NCBI GenBank assembly: GCA_021613375.1
Contig: CM038719.1
Span: 40,130,620-40,194,619, forward strand
Source of the DNA: Megaleporinus macrocephalus
Taxonomy: Eukaryota; Chordata; Actinopteri; Characiformes; Anostomidae
Length of the DNA stretch: 64,000 bases
Reading direction: 5' to 3'
This document shows positions 44,901 to 57,899 of this stretch, piece after piece. The translations under genes and the position numbers were made by a program. Under the pieces are notes generated by a model. The model did not search any database. It was not told where the DNA came from and worked only from the letters and a program-made list of their open reading frames with translations. Position 1 is the stretch's first letter, and every line of letters begins with the position of its first letter.

Positions 44901-47900
44901 TGGTAGTGTACTAAAATTGTTTGGATGTAGGGTTTCTAAAACGTTTGGCTGGTAGTGTATCTAAAACGTTTGAATGGGATAGTGTATCTAAAAACGTTTG
45001 TATGGTAGGTATCTAAAAGTTTGAACTGGTAGTCTATCTAAAACGTTTGACTGGTAGTGTATCTAAACGTTAAGTCTGGTATGTGTATCTAAAAAGTTTG
45101 GACTGGTAGTGTATCTAAAATCGTGTTGCTGTTCTAGTGATACTAAAAACTTTTGGTTGGTAGTGTATCTAAAACGTTTGACTGTAGGGAAACTTAAAAC
45201 TTTTGTCTAGTAGTGTATCCAAAACGTGGTTGACTGGTAGTGTCTAATACGTTTTGACTTGGTAGTTGTTATCTAAATAGTTTGACTGGTAGTGTACTAA
45301 AACGTTTTGCACTGGTAGTGGATCTAAAACGTTGACTGGTAGTGTATTAAAACGTGTGAATGGTAGTGTGTCTAAACGGTTTGGTGGTAGTGTTTCTAAA
45401 ACGTCTTTTGATGGTGAGTTTATCTAAAGCGTTTGACTGGTAGTGTATCGAAAACACGTTGATGGTAGTGTATCTAAAACGGTTTGACTGGTAGTGTTCT
45501 AAACAATGACGGGTAGTGTTCTAAAACGTTTCGACTGGTAGTGTACTTAAATGTTTTAGTCTGGGGTAGTGTATCTAAAAACGTTATGACTGGTAGTGTT
45601 CGAAAATGTGTTGACTAGTTGGTGTATCGCTATAAACAGTTTGAGCTGGTTGTGGAGCTAAAACGTTTGGCTGGTAGTGTACTAAAACCGTTTGTCTGGT
45701 AGTGTATCTAAAAGGTTTGTCTAGGTAGTGTATCTAAAAACAATTGACTGGTTGGTAGTGTATCTAATCGTTTGGTAGTAGTGTACTAAAAAGTTTGTAT
45801 GTAGTGTATACTAAATCGTTTTGGCGTTAGGTATCTAAATTCGTTTGTGTGGGAGTGGTTCTAATATGTTTGTTTCTGGTAGTGTATCTTAAACGGTTTG
45901 GATGGTAGTGTATCACAACGTTTGGCTGGTAGTGTATCTAAAACGTTTGATGGTAGTGTAATTAAACGTGGTTGACTGGAAGTGTACTAAAAAGTTTGGT
46001 TTTGTTGTAGTTCTTCTAAAAACGTTTGGCTGCTAGTGTATCTAATACGTTTGACTGGTAGTGGTATCTAAGACGTTTCGCTGGTAGTGTATCTAAAAAC
46101 GTTTGGCTGGTAGTTTATCTAAAATCGTTTGGCTTGGTAGTGTATCAAAAACGTTAGGATGGTCGTGTATCTAAACGTTGGGCTGGTTATAGTTTATCAA
46201 AACGTTTGACTGGTAGTGTATCTAAAACGTTTGACTGGTATTGTACTATTAGTTTGTCTGGTAGGGTATCTAAAACTTTTGGCTGGTAGTTTATCTAAAA
46301 CGTTTGGCTGGTAGTGTATCTAAAACGTTTGGCTGGTAGTGAACTAAAACGTTTGACTGGTAGTGTATCTAAAAGTTTGGACTGGTAGCTGAACTATATC
46401 GTTTGACTGGTAGTGTACTAAAACGTTTAGTCTGGTAGTGTATCTGGAACGTTTGACTGGTAGTGTATCTAAATCGTTTGCGGTGTCTGGTAGTGTACTA
46501 AAACAATTGACTGGTAGTGTATCTAAAACGTTTGACTGGTAGTGAACAAAAACGTTTGACTGGTAGTGTACTAAAATATTTGACTGGAAGTGTATCTAAA
46601 ACGTTTGACTGGTAGTGAACTAAAACATTTGACTGGTAGTGTACTAAAACATTTAACTGGTAGTGAACTAAAACGTTTGACTGGTCGTGTATCCAAAACG
46701 TTTGACTGGTAGTGTACTAAAACATTTGACTGGTAGTGTATTAAAACGCTTTGACTGGTAGTGTATCGAAAACATTTGACTGGTAGTGTCTAAAACGTTT
46801 GGGCTGGTAGTGTATCTAACGTTTGGGATGGGTAGTTGTATCTAAAATCGTTTGTCTGGTAGTTATCTAAAACAATTGACTGGGTAGTCTATCTAAACGT
46901 TTGAATGGTTGTGTATCTAAAGTTTGTCTCGGTAGGTATCTAAACGTTTGACTGGTAGTGGTATCTAAAACGTATTGTCTGGTAGTGTATCTAATAGTTT
47001 GAATGGTATGTGTACTAAAAGTTTGACTTCTAGTGGTATCTATAGCGGTTTGACTGGATCAGGTGTACTAAAACGTTTGGCTTGTAGAGTATCTAAAACG
47101 TTTGGGTGGTAGTTTATCTAAAAGTTTGAATGGTTATTGCTACTATTAGTTTTGTTATGGTAGGGTATCTAAAACTTTTGGCTGTTAGTTTATCTAAAAC
47201 GTTTGGCTGGTAGTGTATCTATAAAAGTTTGGCTTGGTGTTTATCTAAAACGTGTGACTGGTAAGTGTACATAAAACATTTGACTGGTCTAGTGTATCTA
47301 AAACGTTTTAATGGTAGGTGAACTAAAACGATTTGACTGGTTTGTGTACTTAGTGGCTAATAAAACGTTTGTCTGGTAGTGTATCTGAAACGTGTTGACT
47401 GGTGTTTATCTAAATCGATTGTCTTGTTGTGTACTATGACAATTGACTGGTAGTGTATCTAAACGTTTGACTGGTAGTGAACTAAAACGTTTGACTGGTT
47501 TTGTATCTGGAACGTTTTGACTGGTAGTTTATCTAAAAACGTTTGTCTTGTAGTGTACTAAACGTTTGATTGGTAGTGTATCTAAAAGGTTTGGATGGTA
47601 GTGTATCTAAATCGTTTTTTTTGTTCGACTGGGTTTAGTGAAACTAAACGCTTTGAATGGTAGTGTACTAAACCGTTCGGTTGATGTAGTGTATCTAAAA
47701 CAATTGACGGTAATGAAACTAAATAGTTTGACTGGTTGTGTTCTAAAACGTTTGATTGGTCGTGTTAATCTAAACGTTTGGTGGTAGTCTATCTAAAACG
47801 TTTGACTGGTGTGAAATAAACCGTTGGACTTGGTAGTGTACTAAAAACGTTTGGCTGGGTAGTGTATCTAAAACAGTTTGGCGGGTAGTGTATCTAAAAA

Positions 47901-48847
47901 GTTTGACTGGTGTAGTGTTTCTAAACCGTTGACTGGTAGGTATTTAACATTTGACTGGTAGTGTACTAAAACTTTTGACTGTAGTGAACTAAAAGTTTGA
48001 TGGTCGTGTATCTAAAACGTTTGTCTGGTAGTGTATCTAAAACGTTGTGTCTGGTCGTCTATCTAAAACATTTGATGGTAGTCTATCTAAACGTTTGATG
48101 GTAGTAGTATCTAAAACGTTTGTATGGTAGTGTATCTAAAACGTTGACTTGGTAGTGTATCGAAAACGTGTTTGACTGGTAGTGTACTAAACGTTTGACT
48201 TCTAGTGTTATCCTAAAGCGTTTGACTGGTAGTGTACTAAAACTTTTGACTGGTAGTGTATCTAAAACGTTTGATGGTAGTGAACTAAAACTTGACTAGT
48301 GTGTATCTAAAACGTTTGATTTGGTAGTTTTATTCTAAAACGTTTGACTGGTAGTGTTATCTAAATCGTTTGACTGGTCAGTGTACTTAAAACGTTTGAC
48401 TGGTTAGTGTATCTAAAACGTGTTTTGACTGGTAGTGTACTAAAAACAGTGTTGACTGGTAGTGTTCTAAAACGTTTGACAGGTAGTGTATCTAAAACCG
48501 TTTGGACTGGTAGAGTACTAAAACTTTTGGACTGGTAGTGTATCTAAAACGTTTGACTGGTTAGTGGGGAACTAAAACTGTTGACGGTAGTGTATTAAAA
48601 CGTTTGACTGGTAGTGTATCTAATACGTTTGACTGGTAGTGATCTAAAACGTGTTTTGACTGGTAGTGTACTAAAAGTTTGACTGGTAGTGTATCTAAAA
48701 CGTTTGACGGGTCGTGTATCTAAAACGTTTGATCTGGTAGTGTTCTAAAAAACGTTTGACTGGTAGTGTATCTAAATCGTTTGACTGGTCGTGTATCCAA
48801 AACGTTTGGCTGGTAGTTGTATCTAAAAAGTTCACTGGGTAGTGTCA

Positions 48848-48870
48848 CCCCCCCCCCCCCCCCCCCCCCC
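48848..48870. repeat. poly(C) tract of 23 bases in the satellite
   Basis: A pure C run breaks one satellite unit (gtgtca before, atattcta after). No other homopolymer like it is in the array. It may be a sequencing or assembly fault. Confidence 0.9.
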
Positions 48871-51800
48871 ATATTCTAAAACGTTTGTCTGGGTAGATTG
48901 TAGCTAAAACGTTTGGTGGTAGTGTATCTAAAACGTTTGATGGTAGTGTATATAAAACGATTGATTGGTAGTGTATCTAAACGTTTGATGGCTAGTGTCT
49001 AAAACTTTGAGAACTGGTTAGAGGATCTAAAAAACCTTTGACTTTTTGGTAGTGTATCTAAAACGTTGACGGGTAGTGTTCTAAAACCTTGACTGGTAGT
49101 GTTTCTAAATCGTTTGACTGGTGTGTATCTAAAACGTTTGGCTGGTAGTGTACTAAAACGTTTGACTGGTCGTGTATCTAAAACGTTTTGGCTGGTAGTG
49201 TATTAAAAACTTTTGACTGGTTGTGTTATCTAAAACGTTTGACTGGTAGTGTATCTAAAAACGTTTGGGCTGGTAAAGTGTATGCTAAATCGTTTGACTG
49301 GTAGTGTACTAAACGTTTGACTGGTAGTGTATCTAAAACGTTTTGACTGTAGTGTACTAAAAACGTTTGACTGGGTAGTGTATCGTTAAAACGTTTGTCT
49401 GGTAGTGTATCTATTCGTTTGGCTGGTTGTGTAATTAAACGGTTGTGCTGGTAGTGTATGATATTAGGTGTGTCTGGTTGTGTATCTTAAACAGTTGACT
49501 GGTAGTGTATCTTAATCGTTGGGATGGTATGTTCTAAAATCGTTTGGTCTGGTAGTGTATCTAAAACGTTTGACTGGTAGTTAGTGACGAATACGTGGGT
49601 ACCGTGGTAGTGTATCTATAACGTTTGGCTGGGAGTTATCTAAAACGTTTGACTGGTAGTGTATCTAAGACGTTTCGCAGGGTAGTGTATCTAAAACTGT
49701 TTGGCCTGGTAGTTTATCTAAAACGTTTGACTGGTAGTGTATCTAAAGCGTTTGACTGGTAGTGTACTAAAACTTTTGACTGGTAGTGTATCTAAAACGT
49801 TTGACTGTAGTGAACTAAAATTTTGACTAGTAGGGTATCTAAAACCGTTTGATGGTGTAGTTATCTAAAACGTTTGACTGGCAGTGTATCTAAATCGTTT
49901 GATGGTCGTGTATCCAAAACGTTTGACTGGTCGAGTATCCAACGTTTTGACTGGTAGTGGTACTAAAAGTGTTTTGAATGGTAGTGTATCTAAAAGTTTT
50001 GACTGGTAATAAGTGGGATCGAAATACATTTGACTGGGTAGTGTTCTAAAACGTTTGGCTGGTTGTGTATCTAAAACGTTTGACTGGTAGTGTATCTAAA
50101 GTGTGTCTGGTTAGTCTATCTAAAACTTTGACTGGTAGTCTATCTAAAACGTTTGGACTGGTTTGGGTATCTAAAAACTTTTTGTCTGGTAGGCTAATGG
50201 GGTCTCATCTAAAACGTTTGAACTGGTAGTGTATCTAAAACGTTTGGCTGGTAGTGTATCTAATACGTTTGTCTGGTAGTCGATCTATATACATCTGACT
50301 GGTAGTTCTCTAAAAACGTTTGACTGGTAGGGTATCTAAAACGTTTGTCTGGTAGTGTATCTAAAACGTTTGATGGTAGGAGTTCTAAAACGTTTGACTT
50401 CTAGTGTATCTAAAAGCGTTTGACTGTAGTGTGTCTAAAACGTTTGACTGTAGTGTATCTAAACGTTTTTTGATGGTAGTGACTAAATACTTTTGATAGT
50501 AGTTGTATCTAAACCGTTTGACTGGTAGGTTTATCTAACGTTTGGACTGGTAGTGTATCTAAATCGTTTGACTGGTAGTGTACTAAAAAACGTTTCACTG
50601 GTAGTGTATCTAAAAGTTTGAATGTGTGTATTCTAAAACGTTTTGACTGGTAGTGTATCTAAAACGTTTGACTGGTAGTGTATTTATGTAAAAGCCGTTG
50701 ACTGGTAGTGTACATAAAACTTTTGACTGGTAGTGTATCTAAAACGTTTGACTGTAGTGAAACTAAAACTTTTGCTGGTAGTGTATCTAAAACGGTTTGA
50801 CTGGTTGTGCATCTAAAACGTTTGATCCCTGGTAGGTGTATCTATAACGTTGACTGGTAGTGTATCTAATCGTTTGACTGTAGTGTACTAAAACGTTTGA
50901 CTGGTAGTGTATCTAAAACGTGTGTTGTAAGCGTCGTGTTCTAAAACGTTTGTTGTAGTGTTCTAAATCGTTTGACTGGTAGTGTATCTAAAAACATTTG
51001 ACTGGTAGTGTATCTAAACGTTTGACTGGTAGTGTATCTAACGTTTGGCTGGAGTGTATCTAAAAAGTGTCACTGTAGTGTTCTAAAACGTGTTGACTGG
51101 TAGTGATCTAAACATTTCACTGTAGTGTTCTGAAATCATTTTTCCTGGTAGTGTATCTAAAACAATTGACGGAGTATGTGTTCTAAAATGTTTGACTGGT
51201 AGTGTACTAAACGTTTGAACTGGTAGTGTATCTAAAACGTTTGACTGGTAGAGTATCTAAAAAGTTTGACGGGTAGTGTTCTAAAACCGTTGACTTGTAG
51301 TGTTCTAAAACGTTTGAGTGGTTGTGTATCTATCGTTTAGCTGGTAGTGTACTAAATTGTTTGACTGGTAGTGTATCTAAAACTTTGGCTGGTTAGTGTA
51401 TCTAAAACTTTTGACTGGTAGTGTATCTCAAAAACGTTTGGACTGGTAGTGTTTCTAAAAAGTCTTGGCTGGTAGTGTATCTAAAACGTTTGACTGGTAG
51501 TGTACTAAAACGTTTGACTGGTAGGGTTCCTAAATACGTTTGACTGGTAGTGTACTAACGTTTGACTGGTAGTGTATCTAAAAGTTTGACTGGTAGTGTT
51601 ATCAAAAACGTTTGGCTGGTAGTGTACTAAAACGTTTGTACTGGTAGTGTATCTATAAAGGTTTGATCTAGTAGTGTATCTAAACAATGACTTGTAGCGT
51701 ATCTAAACGTTTGGCTGGTAGTTACTAAAAGTTTGTCTGGTAGTGTATCTAAAACGTTTGTTGGCTTGGTAGTGTACTAAAACGTTTGGTTTAGGTAGTG

Positions 51801-54800
51801 TTTCTAAAACGATTGATGGTAGTGTTTCTAAAAGCTTTGACTGGTTGTTGTTCTAAAATAACCGGTTTTGACTGGTAGGGTATCTAAAACGTGTTGAATG
51901 GTAGTGTATTAAAACGGTTTGAGGGTAGTGTTCTAAACCTTTGATGGTAGTGTTCTAAAACGTTTTGACTGGTATGGTGTATCTAAAACGTTTGACTGGT
52001 ATAGTACTATTAGTTTGGCTGGGTAGGGTATCTAAAACTTTTGGTGGTAGTTTATCTAAACGTTTGACTGGTTGTTATCTAAAACGTTTGGTTGGTAGTG
52101 TTATCTAAAAACGTTGACTGGTAGTGTACTAAAAAAATTTGACTGGTAGTGTATCTAAACGTATTTTTACTTGTAGTGAATCTAAAACGTTTCTGACTGG
52201 TAGTGGTACTAATACGTTTGTCTCGTAGGTATCTGAACGTTTGACTGGGGTAGTGTATCTAAAACGTTTGTATGGTGTGTACTAAAACATTGACTGGTAG
52301 TAGTGTATCTAAAACGTTTGAACTGGTAGTGTATCTAAAACTTTTGACTGGGTAGTGTATCTAATCGTTGACTGGTAGTGTAGCTAAAACGTTTGGCTGG
52401 TGTGGTAGTGTATCTAAAAAGTTAGACTGGTGTAGGTGTACATCTAAAACGTTTGACTGGTTAGGGTATCTAAAACGTTTGACTGGTAGTGTACTAAAAA
52501 GTTTGACTGTAGTGTATACTAAAACGTGTTGACTGGTAGTGTATCTAAACGTTTTGGCTGGTTAGTGTACTATAACGTTTGTCTGGTAGTGTATCTAAAA
52601 GGTTTGTCTGGTAGTGTATCTAAAACAATTGAACTGGTGTGTACTAAAACGTTTGACTGGTAGTGTACTAAAACGATTTGACTGGTATGTGTATCTAAAA
52701 CGTTTGTCTGGTGGTGTATCTAACGTTGGCTTAGGTAGTGTACTAAACGTTTGGTTGGTAGTGTATCTAAAACGTTTTTGACTGGTTGATGCTACTATAA
52801 CGTTTGTCCTGGTAGGTGTATCTAAAACGTTTTGGCTGGTAGTGTATCTAAAAACGTTTGATGGGTAGTGTATCTAAGGAGTTTCGCTGGTAGTGGATCT
52901 AAATCGTTTCGGCTGGTAGTTTAATCTATATCGTTTTTCTGGTAGTGTATCTAAAACGTTTGACATGGTAGTGTATCTAAAAGTTTGACTGGTAGTGGAT
53001 CTAAATCGTTGACTGGTTGTGTACTAAAACGTTTGAATTCTTGTGTATCTAAAGCGTTTGACTGGGTAGTGTACTAAAACTTGTGACTGGTAGTGTATAT
53101 AAAAACGTACTTTGATCTGGTAGTGAACTAAAACTTTTGACTAGTAGTGTATCGAAACTAAGTTTGCTGGTTGTTTATATAACGATTGGACTGGTTTGCG
53201 TTTGTGTATCTAAATCGTTTGACTGGGTAGGTGTATCCAAATCGTTTGACTGGTCGTGTTCAAATCGTTTGACTGTTAGTGTACTAAAAGTTTGACTGGG
53301 AGTGTATCTAAAACGATTTTTTGACTGGTAGTGTGTATCGAAAACATTTGACTGGTAGATGTTCTAAAAACGTTTGGTGGTAGTGTATCTAAAACGTTTG
53401 ACTGGTAGTGTATCTAAACGTTTGTCTTGGTATAGTCTATTCTAAACATTTGACTGGTAGTGCTATCTAAAACGTTTGACTGGTAGTGTATTAAAACGTT
53501 TGTTGGTAGTGTATCTAAATCGTTTGGACTGGTTGTGTATCTAAAGTTTGACTGGTAGTGTATCTAAACGTTTGTCTGGTGAGTCTAATCTAAAACATTT
53601 GACTGGTAGTCTATCTAAACGTTTGACTGGTAGTGTATCTAAACGTTTGTCTGTTGTGTATCTAAAACGTTTGACTGGTTGTGTACTAAAACGTGTTGAC
53701 TTCTAGTGTTATCTAAAGCGTGTTGACTGGTTGTGTACTAAAACGTTTGACTGGTAGTGTATCTAACGTTTTGACTGGTAGTGGAACTAAAACTTTTGAC
53801 TAGTAGTGTATCTAAAACGTTTGTCTGGTAGTTTTCATCTAAACGTTTGATGGTAGTGTATCTAAATCGTTTGACTGGTAGTGTACTAAAACGAGTTGAC
53901 TGGTAGTGTTATCTAAAACGTTTTGACTGGTTAGTGTATCTAAAACGTTTTGACTGGTAGTGTACTAAAAACGTTTGATGGTAGTGTATCTCTAAAACGT
54001 GTGAACTGGTATCATGTGTACTTAAAACTTTTGACTGGTAGTGTATCTTAAAAGTTTCGACTGTAGTGGAACTAAAACTTTTGACTGGTAGTGTATCTAA
54101 AACGTTTGACGGGTTGTGCATCTAAAACGTTTGACTGGTAGGTATCTAAACGTTTGAACTGGTAGTGTATCTAAATCGTTGACTGGTAGTGTACTAAAAC
54201 GTTTGGACTGGTAGTGTATCTAAAACTGGTGTGATGCCGGTCGTGTATCTAAATCGTTTGTTGCTGGTAGTGTTCTAAAAGTTTGATGGTAGGTGTATCT
54301 ATAAACATTTGATGTAGTGTATCTAAAACGTTTGATGGTAGTGTATCTACAAACGTTTGGTGGTAGTGTATCTTAAAAAGTTCACTGGTAATGTACTAAA
54401 AGTTTGTCTGGTGTGTATCTAAAAGTTTTTGACTGGGTAGTGTATGTCTAAAAGTTTGTTTGGCTGTAGTGTATCTAAACGTTTGACTGGGTAGGGTATC
54501 TAAAACGTTTGACTGGTAGTGTATCTAAAACATTTGACTGGTTGTGTTCTAAAAATTTTCCTTGGTAGTGTATCTAAAACAATTGTCGAGTAGTGATTAC
54601 TAAAATGTTGTCTGGTAGTGTCTAAAATACGTTTGACTGGTAGTGTATCTAACACGTTTGATTGGGTAGTGTATTCTAAACGTTTGAGGTAGTGTTCTAA
54701 ACTTTGCCTGGTAGTGTTCTAAACGTTTGAGTGGTAGTGTATCTAAAAGTTTAGCTGGTAGTTTGTACTAAAAATGTTTGACTGGTAGTGTATATAAAAG

Positions 54801-54969
54801 GTTTGTAGGTAGTGTATCTAAAACAATTGACTGTTTAGTGTATCTAAAAAGTGGTTGGTGGTAGTGTACTAAAACGTTTGTCTGGGTGTGTTCTAAAACG
54901 TTTGGCTGAGTTGTGAGTAGCTTTACTAATCGTTTGTCTGTAGTGTATTCTAAAAACGTTGGGCTGGTA

Positions 54970-55066
54970 GGAATAAAGGAAAAAAAAAACAGGTTGTGTC
55001 TTGGGTTGTTATGATTGATGTATGTGTGTGTGTGTTGTAGTTGGTGATATCTGGTTGTAGCTAAAA
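54970..55066. other. non-satellite interruption in the array
   Basis: About 97 bases unlike the unit: a run of ten A, then a tgtgtgtgtgtg stretch and ttggtgatatctggttg. The sequence right after it is clean while the sequence before it is indel-rich, so it may mark an assembly join. Confidence 0.6.
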
Positions 55067-57899
55067 ACGTTTGACTGGTAGTGTATCTAAGACGTTTCGC
55101 TGGTAGTGTATCTAAAACGTTTGGCTGGTAGTTTATCTAAAACGTTTGGCTGGTAGTGTATCTAAAACGTTTGGCTAGTAGTGTATCTAAAACGTTTGGC
55201 TGGTAGTTTATCTAAAACGTTTGACTGGTATTGTACTATTAGTTTGTCTGGTAGGGTATCTAAAACTTTTGGCTGGTAGTTTATCTAAAACGTTTGGCTG
55301 GTAGTGTATCTAAAACGTTTGGCTGGTAGTTTATCTAAAACGTTTGACTGGTAGTGTACTTAACAACATTTGACTGGTAGTGTATCTAAAACGTTTTACT
55401 GAGTAGTTGAACTAAACGTTTTTGACTGGTAGTGTACTATAACGTTTTTGTCTGGTAGTGTATCTGAAACGTTTGACTGGTTGTGTATCTAAATCGTTTG
55501 TCTGGTAGTGTGTACGAAAACGAATTGGACTGGTAGAGTATCTAAAACGTTTGTCTGGTAGTGAACTAAAACGGTTAGGACTGGTAGTGTACTTAAAACG
55601 TTTGTCTGGTAGTGTACTAAAACGTTTGATTGGTAGTGTGTCTAAAACGTTTGGCTGGTAGTGTATCTAAAATTTGACTGGTAGTTGAAACTAAAAGTTT
55701 GACTGGTAGTGTCGTAAAAGTTTGTTTGGTAGTGTATCTAAAAACAATTGCTGGTATGTGAAATCTAAAACGTTTGACTGGTGTGTTCCTAAAACGTTTG
55801 TGTGGTAGGGTATCTAAACGTTTGGTGGTAGGTTCTATCTAAAACGTGTTGACTGGTTAGTGTACTAAAATCGTTTGTCTGGTGTGTACTAAAAACGTTG
55901 GCTGGTCGTGTATCTAAAACTTTGTGGCTGGTAGTGTATCTAAAAGTCGTTGACTGGTAGTGTATCTAAAACGTTTGACTGGTAGTGTACAAAACCTGAG
56001 ATGGTGAGTGTACTAAAAAAACATTTGAATGGTATGTGAACTAAAACGTTTGATGGTCGTGTATCTAAAACTGTTTTGACTGGTTGTGTATTCTAAAACG
56101 TTTGTCTGGTAGTCTATCTAAAACATGTGACTGGTAGTGTATCTAAATCGTTTGGATGGTAAGGTGTATCTAAAACGTTTGACTGGTAGTGTTCTAAAAC
56201 GTTAGATGGTAGTGTATCTAATCGTTTGACTGGTAGTGTACTAAAACGTTTGACTGGTAGTGTTCCTCTAAAACGTTTGACTGGTAGTGGACTAAAAACT
56301 TTTGACTGGTAGTGTATCTAAAACGTTTGACCTGGTTGTGTATCTAAAAACGTTTGACTGGTAGTGTATCTAAAACGTTTGATGGTAGTGTATCTAATCG
56401 TTTGACTTGGTTGTGTACTAAAAACGTTTGATGGTAGTGTATCTAAAACGTTTGACGGTCGTGTATCTAAAACGTTTGTCTGGTAGGGTTCTAAAACGTT
56501 TTTTTGACTGTTAGTGTATCTAAACATTTGATGAGGTAGTTAGTGTATCTATAAACGTGTTGATGGTATGTATCTAAACGTTTTGGGGTAGTGTATCTAA
56601 AAAGTCACTGGTGTGTTCTAAAACGTATGACTGGTAGTGTATCTAAAACATTGGACGGTAGTGTTCTAAAATTATTTTCTGGTTGTGTATCTAAACAATT
56701 GACGGTAGTGTTCTAAAATGTTTGACTGTGAGTGTCTAAAATACGTGGTTGATGGTAGTGTATCATAATCGTTTTGACTGTAGTGTATCTAAAACGTTTG
56801 GAAGGGTAGTGTTCTAATACCTTTGATCTGGTAGTGTTCTAAAACGTTTGAGTGGTAGTGTATCTAAAAAGTTTAGTGGTAGTGGACTAAAAATGTTTGG
56901 ATGGGGTAGTGTAATCTATAAAAGTTTGGCTGGTAGTGTTATCTAAATCTTTTGACTGGTAGTGTATCTAAAACGTTTTGTCTTGTGAGTGTATCTAAAA
57001 CGTTGGGCTGGGAGAGTAGTCTATAAACGTTTGGATGGTAAGAAATGTACTAAAAACGTTTGACTGGTAGTGTATTAAAAGTTTGATGGTAGTGTTACAA
57101 AACGTTTGGACTGGTGAGTGTCTCGTAAAACGTTTGACTGGTAGTGTATCTAAAATGTATTGGCTGGTAGTGTACTAAAACGTTTGTCTGGTAGTGTATC
57201 TAAAGGGGTTTGTCTGGTTAGTTTGTATCTAAAACATTCGACTGGTAGTTTATCTAAAAACCGGTTGGCTAGGTAGTGTACTAAAAACGTTTGTCTGGTA
57301 GGTGTATCTAAAACGTTTGGCTGGTTGTGTACTAAAACGTTTGTCTGGTAGTGTATCTAATCGATTTGTTGTAGGGTATCTAAAACGTTGACTGGTAGTG
57401 TTCTAAACGTTTGATGGTATTGTAATCTAAAACGTTTGATTGGTAGTGTATCTAAAACGTTTGACGGGTAGTGTTCTTAAAACTTTGACTGGTAGTTGTT
57501 CTAAAAACGTTTGATGGGTAGTGTATCTAAAAACGTTTGATGGTTTTGTACTATTAGTTTGACTGGTTTAGGGTATCTAAAAACTTTTGGCTGGTGTTAT
57601 CTAAAACGTTTGGCTGGTAGTGTATCTAAAAGTTTGGCTGGAGTGAACTAAAACGTTTGACTGGTAGATGTACTAAAACTGTTTGTCTGGTAGTGTTACT
57701 TAAAACGGATTGAGTGTAGGGTATCTAAAACCGTTTGGCTATGGTAGGTGTTATCTAAACATTTGACTGTAGTGAACTAAAACGTTTTGATGGTAGTGTC
57801 CTAAAACGTTTGATTGGTAGTGTATCTAAAACAATTGACTGGTAGTGAACTAAAACGTTTGACTGGTAGTGTACTAAAACGTTTGATTGGTAGTGTATC

